Positions 8,826 to 17,623 of a DNA stretch of 64,000 nucleotides are shown one piece after another. Below the pieces are notes generated by a model. It saw only the letters and a program-made list of their open reading frames with translations. It was not told the origin of the DNA and ran no database searches. The position numbers were made by a program, and so were the translations under genes. The DNA lies in NCBI RefSeq assembly GCF_001718415.1, contig NZ_CP013378.1, forward strand, positions 2,728,001 to 2,792,000, written 5' to 3'. Source of the DNA: Burkholderia pseudomultivorans. GTDB lineage: Bacteria > Pseudomonadota > Gammaproteobacteria > Burkholderiales > Burkholderiaceae. Positions within the stretch are counted from its first letter, which is position 1. Every line of letters begins with the position of its first letter.

Positions 8826-9246
8826 GTCCGCATCGGAAGATCGCGCGCCTTGCGGATCGTCTCGCGCAGCCGCGCGCGCCGAATCCGATCGCATCGTCTT
8901 CGCCCGATGCAGACGTGCCGGTGCCGCTCGGCAACGGCATCGCCCGCCACGTTGCGCCGGCGGCGCGCGGGCGCGGCAATCTTCCGATCGTTTCGAGGTC
9001 GCGCGCGCCGCGCATCGAGCAAATGGCGGTGCACCGGCGGACGCAGCAAATCATGCTGCGCAGGCGGTTCAAAACGGTCGAATCGTATCGTGCAGCCGCC
9101 GTGAATCGCGACAACCCGCATTTTGGCGATGCTTAAATGAAATCCATGCGCACGACGTTGCGAGCGCCACCAGCAGGCGGACGCGACGGGTTTCTCGAAT
9201 CACGCTGGACCCCAGGACCCACTTTCCACAGTCAGGAGCAGTTCGG
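8826..9246 (+). other. Intergenic region upstream of the ABC operon
   Basis: About 420 bases without a convincing gene on either strand. It should hold the promoter of the ABC importer; a ribosome-binding GGAG sits just before 9247. I see no clear promoter or operator. Confidence 0.35.
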
Positions 9247-10830
9247 ATGAGCGACGATATCGACAACGGCGGCAAGGGTGGCTTCACGCGCCGCGACATG
9301 ATGCGGGTCATGGCAGCGAGCGGCATGATGGCCGTCGGCGGCGGCGGACTGCTGATGGACGCGCAGTCGGCCTTTGCCGCACCCGCGCCGAAGCGCGGCG
9401 GCAAGATCCGGGTCGCGAACGAATCGAGTTCGACGGCCGATACGCTCGACCCGGCCAAGGGCTCGACGGGCGCCGACTACATCCGCTTCTTCATGTTCTA
9501 CAGCGGCCTCACGCAGCTCGACGCGAGCCTGACGCCGCAGATGAACCTGGCCGAGTCGCTGCAGACGAGCGACGCGAAGACCTGGATCATCAAGCTGCGC
9601 AAGGGCGTCACGTTCCACGACGGCAAGCCCGTCGGGCCGGCCGACGTCGTGTTCTCGCTGATGCGCCACAAGAACGCGGCCACCGCGTCGAAGGTCAAGA
9701 CGCTCGCCGACCAGTTCGCCGACGCGAAGGCGAGCGGCCCGGACGAAGTCACGCTGACGCTCGTCAGCGCGAACGCGGATCTGCCGGTCATCCTCGCCAC
9801 GCCGCAGCTCGTGATCGTCAAGGACGGCACGACCGACTTCACGGCCGGCATCGGCTGCGGACCGTACAAGCTGAAGTCGTTCAAGCCGGGCGTGTCGACG
9901 ATCGGCGTGCGCAACGACAATTATTTCAAGCCGGGAATGCCGTACCTCGACCAGATCGAGCTGATCGGCATCACCGACAGCGCCGCGCGTCTGAACGCGC
10001 TGCTGTCGGGCGACGTGCATCTCGTGAACGCCGTCGATCCGCGCTCGACGCAGCGTGTCGCGTCGGCTTCCGGCTATGCGCTCAGGGAAACCAAGTCGGG
10101 CCTCTATACCGACCTGATCATGCGCAGCGAGAATCCGGTGACCGCGAACCCGGATTTCGTCGAAGGAATGAAGTACCTGTTCGACCGCGAGCAGATCCGC
10201 ACCGCCGTGTTTCGCGGCTATGCGGTGATCGGCAACGATCAGCCGATTCCGCCGGGCCATCGCTACTTCAACGCATCGCTGCCGCAGCGGGCACACGATC
10301 CCGACAAGGCGAAGTTCCTGTTCCAGAAGGCCGGCGCGCTCGGCGTTTCGCTGCCGCCGATCTATGCGACGTCCGACGCGAACGGCTCGGTCGAGATGGC
10401 CGTGCTGCTGCAGCAGGCCGGCCAGAAGATCGGGCTGAACCTGCAGGTGAACCGTGTGTCGTCCGACGGCTACTGGTCGAACCACTGGATGAAGCATCCG
10501 CTCGGATTCGGCAACGTCAATCCGCGCTCGAGCGCCGACGTGCTGTTCACGCAGTTCTTCAAGTCGGATGCGCCGTGGAACGAATCGGGCTGGAAGAACG
10601 CGAAGTTCGATCAGCTGCTGCTCGCCGCGCGCTCCGAGACCGACGACGCCAAGCGCAAGCAGATGTACGGCGAATTGCAGGCCATCGTGTCGCAGCAGGG
10701 CAGGATCGGCATTCCGGCGTTCATCAGCTTCCTCGATGCATACGACAAGCGGCTCGCGGGTCTCGGCTCGATCCCGACCGGCGGGATGATGGGCTTCATG
10801 TTCGCCGAGCATGTCTGGTGGAACGCTTGA
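9247..10830 (+). CDS. ABC transporter substrate-binding protein, peptide/nickel (SBP_bac_5) family
   Basis: A 527-residue periplasmic binding protein of the DppA/OppA type. The N-terminus has a twin-arginine motif (FTRRDMMRVM, residues 13-22), a hydrophobic stretch and an AFA-A-like cleavage site near residue 40, so export by Tat is likely. The mature start GGKIRVA and the LDPAKGS region are typical of cluster-C binding proteins for peptides, opines and similar compounds. Two permease genes and a double ATPase gene follow, so it delivers the substrate of the amine island. The ligand cannot be read from sequence. Confidence 0.92.
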   Translation: MSDDIDNGGKGGFTRRDMMRVMAASGMMAVGGGGLLMDAQSAFAAPAPKRGGKIRVANESSSTADTLDPAKGSTGADYIRFFMFYSGLTQLDASLTPQMNLAESLQTSDAKTWIIKLRKGVTFHDGKPVGPADVVFSLMRHKNAATASKVKTLADQFADAKASGPDEVTLTLVSANADLPVILATPQLVIVKDGTTDFTAGIGCGPYKLKSFKPGVSTIGVRNDNYFKPGMPYLDQIELIGITDSAARLNALLSGDVHLVNAVDPRSTQRVASASGYALRETKSGLYTDLIMRSENPVTANPDFVEGMKYLFDREQIRTAVFRGYAVIGNDQPIPPGHRYFNASLPQRAHDPDKAKFLFQKAGALGVSLPPIYATSDANGSVEMAVLLQQAGQKIGLNLQVNRVSSDGYWSNHWMKHPLGFGNVNPRSSADVLFTQFFKSDAPWNESGWKNAKFDQLLLAARSETDDAKRKQMYGELQAIVSQQGRIGIPAFISFLDAYDKRLAGLGSIPTGGMMGFMFAEHVWWNA

Positions 10831-10909
10831 CGCCGCGACGTGCCGCCGTCGCGCGGCCGGTACGGGCAACCGCCCCGGCCGCGCGCGATCTTTCCGGGAG
10901 TGCCGCTTC

Positions 10910-11863
10910 ATGAACCGAATCCTGCTCGGGCTGATCGGCCGGCGCATCGCGGTCACCGCGCTGACGCTGCTGATCGTGTCCGCGATCATTTTCACGATCA
11001 CGAACCTGCTGCCGGGCGATGCCGCGCAGGCCGCGCTCGGCCAGTCCGCGACGCCGGAAACGGTCGCCGCGCTGCGTCAGCAGTTCGGTCTCGACATGCC
11101 GGCTCACGTGCGCTATGTGCACTGGCTCGCCGGCCTGCTGCACGGGGATTTCGGCCGCTCGCTGTCGGGCGACATGCCGGTGTCCGAAATGATCGGCGGG
11201 CGCCTGCCGAAGTCGCTGGCGCTCGCCGCGATCACGACCGCCGTGTCGGTGCCGATCGCGCTGCTGCTCGGCATTCTCGCGGCGGTCAAGCGCGAATCGG
11301 TGGTCGATCGCGTGATCAGCCTCGGCACGCTGTCGCTCGTCGCGACGCCGGAATTCCTGATCGCGACGGTCGCGGTGCTCGTGCTCGCCGTGAAGCTGCA
11401 CTGGCTGTCCGCGCTGTCGTACAGCGGTCCGATCGAAAGCGTTCACGATTTTCTGCGCGCCTATGCGATGCCGGTGCTGACGCTGTGCGCGGTCGTGATT
11501 GCGCAGATGGCGCGGATGACGCGGGCGGCGGTCATCGAGCAGCTGAGCGCGTCGTATGTCGAGATGGCCGTGCTCAAGGGCGCGAGCCCGGCGCGCGTCG
11601 TGCTGCGCCATGCGCTGCCCAACGCGATCGGTCCGATCGCCAATGCGATCGCATTGAGCCTGTCCTACCTGCTCGGCGGCGTGATCGTCGTCGAGACGAT
11701 CTTCAACTATCCGGGCCTCGCCAGCCTGATGGTCGACGCCGTCGGCAACCGCGACTTCCCGCTGGTCCAGGCGTGCACGCTGATCTTCTGCGTCGCCTAC
11801 CTGATGCTCGTGCTGTTCGCCGACCTCTGCTCGATCGTGTCGAACCCGCGACTGCGGACCTGA
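10910..11863 (+). CDS. ABC transporter permease (DppB-like)
   Basis: A 317-residue inner-membrane permease of the DppB/OppB type. It has an N-terminal membrane segment (VTALTLLIVSAIIFTITNLL), the large periplasmic part starting PGDAAQAALG, and the cytoplasmic EAA-like loop VLKGASPARVVLRHALPNA that contacts the ATPase. The frame opens upstream at 10811, but the ATG at 10910 has GGGAG nine bases before it and begins at the usual first membrane helix. It is the first of two permease genes in the operon. Confidence 0.92.
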   Translation: MNRILLGLIGRRIAVTALTLLIVSAIIFTITNLLPGDAAQAALGQSATPETVAALRQQFGLDMPAHVRYVHWLAGLLHGDFGRSLSGDMPVSEMIGGRLPKSLALAAITTAVSVPIALLLGILAAVKRESVVDRVISLGTLSLVATPEFLIATVAVLVLAVKLHWLSALSYSGPIESVHDFLRAYAMPVLTLCAVVIAQMARMTRAAVIEQLSASYVEMAVLKGASPARVVLRHALPNAIGPIANAIALSLSYLLGGVIVVETIFNYPGLASLMVDAVGNRDFPLVQACTLIFCVAYLMLVLFADLCSIVSNPRLRT

Positions 11864-11885
11864 ACGGTCCCGTCCCTTTTTCGAG

Positions 11886-12857
11886 ATGCCGCCCATGCAC
11901 CCGACCGAACCCGTTCACCGCAGCAGCGCGCTGCCGCCGTCCGGCGAGCCGCGCTCGCCGTGGGGTGGCGCGACGCCGCCCGCCGCGCCTTCCCCCGACC
12001 AGCCGCGCAAGCGCCGCCGCGCCGCGCGCGCGAAACTGACGACCGGCGGCCGGGTCGGCTTGTCGATGGTCGGCCTGATGCTGTTCATCGCCGTGTTCGC
12101 GCCGCTGCTTGCGCCGCACGACGTCGGCGCAATCGTCACGCCGGACGTGTTCGCGCCGTTCAGCGCGAAGCTGCCGTTCGGCTCGGACTTTCTCGGCCGC
12201 GACATGCTGAGCCGCATTCTGTACGGCACGCGGCTGACCGTGCTGCTCGCGCTCGCGGCCGTGCTGCTCGCCGCGGTGACCGGCACGACGCTCGGGCTGC
12301 TCGCCACCGTGTCGGGCCGTGCGGTCGACGAGACGATGAGCCGGCTGCTCGACGCGCTCACGTCGATTCCGTCGAAGATGTTCGCGCTGATGTTCGTCGC
12401 CGCGTTCGGCTCGTCGCTGCCGCTGCTGATCCTGACCGCCGCGGTCAGCTACATGCCGGGCTCGTACCGGATCGCGCGCGCGCTGGCAATCAACATCAGC
12501 ACGCTCGAGTTCGTGCAGGTGGCGAAGGCGCGCGGCGAAGGCGCGCTGTACATCGCGTGCGTCGAGATGCTGCCGAACATGATCCATCCGATGCTCGCGG
12601 ATACCGGCCTGCGCTTCACGTTCGTCGTGCTGCTGCTGAGCGGTCTCAGTTTTCTCGGGCTGGGCGTGCAGCCGCCTTACGCGGATCTCGGTTCGCTCGT
12701 GCGCGAGAACATCGCGAGCCTCGGCGACGGCTCGGCCGTCGCGATCATGCCCGCGGTCGCCATCGCGATCCTGACGGTGGGCGTCAACCTGATGATCGAC
12801 GGCTTGCCGCATCGCGGCCGCCGCAAGGGCGCGGCCGGCGCCGCGGGAGGACACTGA
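11886..12857 (+). CDS. ABC transporter permease (DppC-like)
   Basis: A 323-residue permease with a long proline- and arginine-rich cytoplasmic N-terminus (about 50 residues), then membrane helices and the DppC-type PFGSDFLGRDMLSR motif near 98-112. The EAA-like loop VAKARGEGALYIACVEMLPN is near 218-237. Its TGA overlaps the ATG of the next gene (TGATG at 12855-12859), so permease and ATPase are translationally coupled. It pairs with the DppB-like protein. Confidence 0.92.
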   Translation: MPPMHPTEPVHRSSALPPSGEPRSPWGGATPPAAPSPDQPRKRRRAARAKLTTGGRVGLSMVGLMLFIAVFAPLLAPHDVGAIVTPDVFAPFSAKLPFGSDFLGRDMLSRILYGTRLTVLLALAAVLLAAVTGTTLGLLATVSGRAVDETMSRLLDALTSIPSKMFALMFVAAFGSSLPLLILTAAVSYMPGSYRIARALAINISTLEFVQVAKARGEGALYIACVEMLPNMIHPMLADTGLRFTFVVLLLSGLSFLGLGVQPPYADLGSLVRENIASLGDGSAVAIMPAVAIAILTVGVNLMIDGLPHRGRRKGAAGAAGGH

Positions 12858-14731
12858 TGCAACACGAATCGAACCCGCTCGTCGAGGTGCGCGGGCTGCG
12901 CGTGGTCGGCGGCCGGCCGGGCGGCGAGGAAACGACGATCGTCCACGGCGTCGACTTCGAGATCCGGCGTGGCGAAGTGCTCGCGCTGATCGGCGAATCC
13001 GGCTCCGGCAAGACGACGATCGCGCTGTCGCTGATGGGCCATGCGCGCGCCGGCTGCCGGATCGCCGGCGGCTCGGTGAAGCTCGGCGGCACGGACGTCT
13101 GCACGCTGTCCGCGGCCGCGTTGGCGGCGCTGCGCGGCCGCAAGGTCGCGTATATCGCGCAGAGCGCCGCGGCCGCCTTCAACCCGTCGCGCACGATTCT
13201 CGACCAGGTGATCGAAAGCGCGCTGATCCACCGGACGATGACGAAGCGCGACGCGCAGGCGAAGGCGGTCGAACTGTTCCGTGCGCTCGCGCTGCCGGAG
13301 CCGGAAACGATCGGCAAGCGCTATCCGCACCAGGTCTCGGGCGGCCAGTTGCAGCGCCTGATGGCTGCGATGGCGCTGATCACCGATCCCGAACTCGTGA
13401 TTCTCGACGAGCCGACCACCGCGCTCGACGTGACCACGCAGATCGACGTCCTGCAGGCGTTCAAGAACGTGATCCGGCGGTGCGGGATGAGTGCGGTGTA
13501 CGTGTCGCACGACCTGGCCGTGGTCGCGCAGATGGCCGACCGGATCGTCGTGCTGAGCGACGGCGTGATTCGCGAGGCCGGCGACACCGAACAGATTCTG
13601 CATGCGCCGACGCATCCTTACACGCAAAGCCTGATCGCGGCGGTCACGCCCGGCGACGCCGAACGCGACGCGGCACCGCAGCGAGCCGCACCGGTGCCGC
13701 TGCTCGACGTGCGCGGCGCGATCGCCGGGTACGGCGGCCGCACCGCGACCGGTTGGCCCGCGAAGGTGATCCTGCACGAAGTGGACCTGCGCATCGGCCG
13801 CGGGCAGACGGTCGGCGTGATCGGCGAATCGGGCTCCGGCAAGACGACGCTCGCGAAGGTGATCGCGGGCCTCGTGCCGGCGACGGGCGGCGAGATCCTG
13901 CTCGACGGCGAGCCGCTCGCGCGCGATATCGGCAAGCGCACCAAGGAGCAACACCGTCGCGTGCAGATCGTGTTCCAGAACGCCGATACCGCGCTCAATC
14001 CGGTGCATACCGTCGAGCGCACGCTGGCGCGGCCGCTGGCGTTCTATCACGGGATCAAGGGCGCGCGTGCGCGGCAGCACGTCGCGGAACTGCTCGAACT
14101 CGTGCGGCTCCCGCAGGCGGTGGCCGAGCGGCGCACCGGCGAGCTGTCCGGCGGCCAGAAGCAGCGCGTGAACCTCGCGCGCGCGCTTGCGGCCGAGCCC
14201 GACCTGATCCTGTGCGACGAAGTCACGTCGGCGCTCGATACCGTGGTCGGCGCCGCGATCATGGACCTGCTGCGCGACCTGCAGGCGAAGCTCGGCGTGT
14301 CGTACGTGTTCATCACGCACGACATCGCGAAGGTGCGTGCGATCAGCGACGACATCGTCGTGCTGTATGCCGGCCGTCGCGTCGAAACCGGCAGTCGCGA
14401 TGCGCTGTGCGCACCGCCTTACCACCCGTATTCGCACCTGCTCGTGTCGTCCGCGCCCGAGCTGCGCGCGGGCTGGCTCGATGACGCTGTCGAGCGCTGT
14501 CATCGGCCGCTGGTGCCGATCGGCGCGAGCGCGGACGACGCCGGGCTGTGCCCGTTCCTGGCGCGCTGCGCGATGCGGGTGGACGGCGTATGCAACCGGA
14601 CGGCGCCGGCGCTGCGCACGCTCGACAACGGCGCGCAGGTGCTGTGCCATCGCAGCGAGGAGGATCTCGCGCGCTTCCAGGCCGAACCGGTGCAGGCGGG
14701 CGTCGCGCCGGTGCAGCCGGTGCGGCTGTAG
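12857..14731 (+). CDS. Dual ABC transporter ATP-binding protein (DppD-DppF fusion type)
   Basis: A 624-residue protein holding two complete nucleotide-binding domains. Both Walker A motifs read GESGSGKTT (about residues 46-54 and 322-330). The signature motifs are VSGGQLQR and LSGGQKQR, and the Walker B motifs are LVILDEPT and LILCDEVT. The C-terminus has the oligopeptide-transporter extension with a Cys-rich PFLARCAMRVDGVCN stretch. Both halves look catalytically intact. It powers the two permeases upstream and starts at 12857, overlapping the previous stop. A strong inverted repeat follows at 14751-14769. Confidence 0.93.
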   Translation: MQHESNPLVEVRGLRVVGGRPGGEETTIVHGVDFEIRRGEVLALIGESGSGKTTIALSLMGHARAGCRIAGGSVKLGGTDVCTLSAAALAALRGRKVAYIAQSAAAAFNPSRTILDQVIESALIHRTMTKRDAQAKAVELFRALALPEPETIGKRYPHQVSGGQLQRLMAAMALITDPELVILDEPTTALDVTTQIDVLQAFKNVIRRCGMSAVYVSHDLAVVAQMADRIVVLSDGVIREAGDTEQILHAPTHPYTQSLIAAVTPGDAERDAAPQRAAPVPLLDVRGAIAGYGGRTATGWPAKVILHEVDLRIGRGQTVGVIGESGSGKTTLAKVIAGLVPATGGEILLDGEPLARDIGKRTKEQHRRVQIVFQNADTALNPVHTVERTLARPLAFYHGIKGARARQHVAELLELVRLPQAVAERRTGELSGGQKQRVNLARALAAEPDLILCDEVTSALDTVVGAAIMDLLRDLQAKLGVSYVFITHDIAKVRAISDDIVVLYAGRRVETGSRDALCAPPYHPYSHLLVSSAPELRAGWLDDAVERCHRPLVPIGASADDAGLCPFLARCAMRVDGVCNRTAPALRTLDNGAQVLCHRSEEDLARFQAEPVQAGVAPVQPVRL

Positions 14732-14750
14732 CGCGCGACGCGTCGACCGT

Positions 14751-14769
14751 GCCTCGCCCGGGGCGAGGC
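14751..14769 (+). terminator. Perfect inverted repeat after the ABC operon
   Basis: GCCTCGCCC (14751-14759) and GGGCGAGGC (14761-14769) form a 9-bp palindrome 20 bases after the ATPase stop. No T-run follows. Possible terminator or transcript-end stabiliser between the importer and the oxidase gene. Confidence 0.4.
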
Positions 14770-14929
14770 GGCCGGCGTGCCGCATAGTCTGCTGCGACGG
14801 TCGCGCAAAACGGCGATTTGTACGCGTGCGGTGCGCGAATACGCGGTAACTGCGCTTTTTGACGGTGATTAAATGACTTCCAGTGAACGGTCGCCGCTCG
14901 TCGTCGCCGGAATGCTCGAAAAGGACCCG

Positions 14930-16207
14930 ATGAAATTCGAATCGTACTGGCTGGATACTCGCCCCGCGTTTCGCGCCGGTTGCGAGGGGCCCGTCGAAGG
15001 GCGCGCCGACGTGGTCGTGATCGGCGGCGGCTTCACCGGCCTGTCGGCGGCGCTGGCGCTCGCACAGCGCGGCGTATCGGTGATCGTGCTCGAAGCCGCG
15101 CAGGTCGCGGGCGAAGCGTCCGGCCGCAACGGCGGCCAGTGCAATACGGGCGTTGCGCAGGATTATGCGTCGCTTGCCGCGCGCATCGGCGCCGAGCCGG
15201 CGAAACAGTTCTATCGCGCATACGAAAGCGCGGTCAGGAGCGTCGAGACGATCGTTGCCGAGCACGCGATCGATTGCGACTTCCGGCGCGCCGGCAAGCT
15301 GAAGCTCGCCGCGAAGCCGCAGCATTTCGCCGGGCTCGCGAAGACGTTCGAAACATTGCGGCGCGATGTCGATCCGGACATCGAACTGATCGAGCCGTCG
15401 CGGATTCGCGACGAGGTCGCCTCGGACGGCTTCTACGGTGGGCTCCTGCAGCGCAATGGCGCGCAGATGCACATGGGCAAGTTCGGCGTCGGGCTCGCGC
15501 ACGCCGCGGTTCGGGCCGGTGCGCGCATCTACGAGCACGCGGCCGTCACGCAGCTGAAGCGGCTGGAAGGCGAGCGCCACGCGATCACGTGCGCGCGCGG
15601 CACGATCGTCGCCGACCGCGTGCTGGTGGCCACCGGCGCGTCGCAGCATGGGCCGTTCGCGTGGTTCCGGCGACGCATCGCGCCGGTCGGCAGCTTCATC
15701 GTCGTCACCGAGCCGCTGCCCGACGCGCAGCTCGACAGGCTGTTCCCGCATCGGCGTGCGTACGTGACGTCGCGCCAGATCGGCAACTACTTCCGCGTGA
15801 CGCCCGACAACCGGCTGCTGTTCGGCGGCCGCGCACGCTTCGCGATGTCGAGCCCGCGCTCCGACGCGAAGAGCGGGGAAATCCTGCGCGCCGGCATGGC
15901 CGCCTATTTCCCCGAGCTGGCCGACGTGCGGCTCGATTACTGCTGGGGCGGGCTGGTCGACATCACGGCCGACCGGCTGCCGCGCGCGGGCCAGCATGAC
16001 GGGCTCTATTACTCGATGGGCTACAGCGGCCACGGCGTGCAGATGTCGGTGCACATGGGCCGCGTGATGGCCGACGTGCTGTACGGCGCGGCCGCGTCGA
16101 ATCCGTGGCGCGAACTCGCGTGGCCGGCGATGCCCGGCCATTTCGGGCACGCGTGGTTCCTGCCGATCGTCGGCGCGTATTACCGGATACAGGATTTCCT
16201 GCACTGA
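14930..16207 (+). CDS. FAD-dependent oxidoreductase, gamma-glutamylputrescine oxidase (PuuB)-like
   Basis: A 425-residue DAO-family flavoenzyme, matching the usual PuuB length. The FAD dinucleotide motif VVVIGGGFTGLSAALALA is near residues 24-41, followed by GEASGRNGGQC, the segment typical of PuuB/OrdL oxidases. The C-terminal GYSGHGVQMS closes the FAD site. It should oxidise a primary or secondary amine to an imine or aldehyde. I placed the start at 14930, where AAAAGGA precedes the ATG; an in-frame ATG at 14873 lacks a good site. With the aldehyde dehydrogenase and aminotransferase of this island it supports amine catabolism. Confidence 0.87.
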   Translation: MKFESYWLDTRPAFRAGCEGPVEGRADVVVIGGGFTGLSAALALAQRGVSVIVLEAAQVAGEASGRNGGQCNTGVAQDYASLAARIGAEPAKQFYRAYESAVRSVETIVAEHAIDCDFRRAGKLKLAAKPQHFAGLAKTFETLRRDVDPDIELIEPSRIRDEVASDGFYGGLLQRNGAQMHMGKFGVGLAHAAVRAGARIYEHAAVTQLKRLEGERHAITCARGTIVADRVLVATGASQHGPFAWFRRRIAPVGSFIVVTEPLPDAQLDRLFPHRRAYVTSRQIGNYFRVTPDNRLLFGGRARFAMSSPRSDAKSGEILRAGMAAYFPELADVRLDYCWGGLVDITADRLPRAGQHDGLYYSMGYSGHGVQMSVHMGRVMADVLYGAAASNPWRELAWPAMPGHFGHAWFLPIVGAYYRIQDFLH

Positions 16208-16225
16208 AGCGAGCGCCGGAGGGGA

Positions 16226-16303
16226 ATGAAGATGAAAGTGCGTTTCGTTTGCCCGATCGAGGGCCTTGCCGCGCCGGCCGCGGTCGTGCAGGCGGCGGCA
16301 TGA
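16226..16303 (+). CDS. 25-residue ORF with strong RBS, overlapping the AraC start
   Basis: This short frame begins MKMKVRFVCPIEGL and ends 25 residues later; its TGA overlaps the ATG of the AraC gene as ATGA (16300-16303). A near-perfect GGAGGGGA ribosome-binding site precedes it, whereas the AraC start has only a weak purine run. It may be a translated leader that couples ribosomes into the AraC gene. It could instead be the remnant of a longer AraC N-terminus split by a frameshift. I know no family for it. Confidence 0.4.
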   Translation: MKMKVRFVCPIEGLAAPAAVVQAAA

Positions 16304-16770
16304 GGGCGGCCAGCATGCTCGACCTGCTTCACGACGCGGCCGACGGCGCGACGCCCCGCACATCGCGGGTCGCGCGGCCCGTATCGCCGGCGATCGGCGA
16401 TGTGCTGCGCACGATCGACGCATCGTTTGCGCAGCCGCTGAATCTCGACACGCTCGCGGCGGTGGCCGGCTTGAGCGTATCGCGCTTCACCGCGCGCTTT
16501 CGCAGCGAGACCGGCTTGTCGCCGCATCGGTATCTGTGCCTCGTGCGGGTGCGGCGCGCGCAGGACCTGTTGCGCGCCGGTCTCGCGCCATCGGTCGTCG
16601 CGACCGACGTCGGGTTCTTCGACCAGAGTCACCTGTGTCGGCATTTCCGGCGCGTGCTCGGGATCACGCCGCGCGACTACGTGGTTGCGCGCCCCGGTGG
16701 CACGCCGGCGCGAACCGCGTCGGCGCGCACACGCACCGCGCATCGCGAAGCGTCGTGTCGCGCCGCGTAG
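16300..16770 (+). CDS. Short AraC-family (HTH-only) transcriptional regulator
   Basis: About 156 residues, nearly all of it the two-helix-turn-helix AraC DNA-binding domain: LDTLAAVAGLSVSRFTARF near 51-69, then DVGFFDQSHLCRHFRRVLG and the PRDY end of the domain. A basic tail follows. The N-terminal effector-binding domain usual in AraC/XylS proteins is absent, which leaves open how it senses a signal. The frame continues upstream to 16105, but that part overlaps the PuuB-like gene and looks non-coding. It lies just before the cupin-oxidase-dehydrogenase genes and probably regulates them. Confidence 0.75.
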   Translation: MRAASMLDLLHDAADGATPRTSRVARPVSPAIGDVLRTIDASFAQPLNLDTLAAVAGLSVSRFTARFRSETGLSPHRYLCLVRVRRAQDLLRAGLAPSVVATDVGFFDQSHLCRHFRRVLGITPRDYVVARPGGTPARTASARTRTAHREASCRAA

Positions 16771-16887
16771 GCACAAGGGCGGAGCGGGAGACGCTGGCGG
16801 TTTCGGGCCGGCACGCCGGCGAACGGCGAATTCCGATATGACGCGACGGTTCGGGATCGGGCCGTCGCGCACAGCACAGGAGCAGAA

Positions 16888-17622
16888 ATGACCGCAGTTT
16901 TCGTGTTGCACCGTGCCGACGGCACACCGTCGTCAAGCGGGTTCGACAGGCGTGCGTTCGGCGGCAGCGATCCTTTTTCGCGGCATCGGGAGATCGCATG
17001 GGAAGGGCCCGACTCGATGGCTGCCGGGCGCATTCGTTTCGTCGGCGAACTCGACATCGCGAGTTATCCGCATATCGAAACGCTCGTGGTGGTCGAGGGC
17101 GAGCTGACGCTCGAGGCGGCCGGCGCCGCCCCGTTAGTGCTGGGGGCGGGGCAGGGGGCAGTCGTCGGCGGCGGTACCGCGCTTCGCATCGCCGCGCAAT
17201 CGCCGGTGCTCCTGACGTTCTGCGCCGCCGCGTGCACGCAGCCGACCAAGCGCGGCCTCGTTCCGCTGCGCGCCGATGCCGATTTCAAGCCGTCGTCGTC
17301 GCTGCCGGCCGAGGTGTTGCTCGGCCCTGCACCGCAATGCCGCAGCGACAACGTGTTCGTCGACGACGGCGCCGAGTACTGCGCAGGCACCTGGGATTCG
17401 ACGCCCTATCACCGGATCGTGCGCCCGCATCGCGTCAACGAATTCATGTTCCTGCTGGCCGGCAGCGTGCGATTCGCGTCGCCCGACGGCAGCGTGCTGT
17501 CGCTCGGCGCCGGCGACGCGCTGTTCGTACCGCGCGGTGCGCCGATCGGGTGGGAAAGCGGCGAACGCGTGGCGAAGTTCTACGTCGTGCAAAACGTCCA
17601 TGCATCCACCGAACGAGACTGA
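16888..17622 (+). CDS. Two-domain cupin protein
   Basis: A 244-residue protein with two cupin-like beta barrels. The N-terminal one covers about residues 50-115 (IETLVVVEGELTLEA, then LGAGQGAVVGGG). The C-terminal one covers about 165-235 (RVNEFMFLLAGSVRFAS, then LGAGDALFVPRGAPIGWES). Few of the usual cupin metal-ligand histidines are conserved, so a ligand-binding or sensing role is as likely as catalysis. The downstream oxidoreductase ATG lies one base after its stop, so they are co-expressed. The HTH-only AraC protein upstream would be an attractive partner, which is speculation. Confidence 0.75.
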   Translation: MTAVFVLHRADGTPSSSGFDRRAFGGSDPFSRHREIAWEGPDSMAAGRIRFVGELDIASYPHIETLVVVEGELTLEAAGAAPLVLGAGQGAVVGGGTALRIAAQSPVLLTFCAAACTQPTKRGLVPLRADADFKPSSSLPAEVLLGPAPQCRSDNVFVDDGAEYCAGTWDSTPYHRIVRPHRVNEFMFLLAGSVRFASPDGSVLSLGAGDALFVPRGAPIGWESGERVAKFYVVQNVHASTERD

Positions 17623-17623
17623 C

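Noticed and set aside
12677..16423. 1248-codon minus-strand open frame spanning the ABC ATPase and PuuB-like genes
   Set aside because: The real genes on the plus strand have intact catalytic motifs and coupled starts. The antisense product is low-complexity Arg/Ala/His and has no domain.
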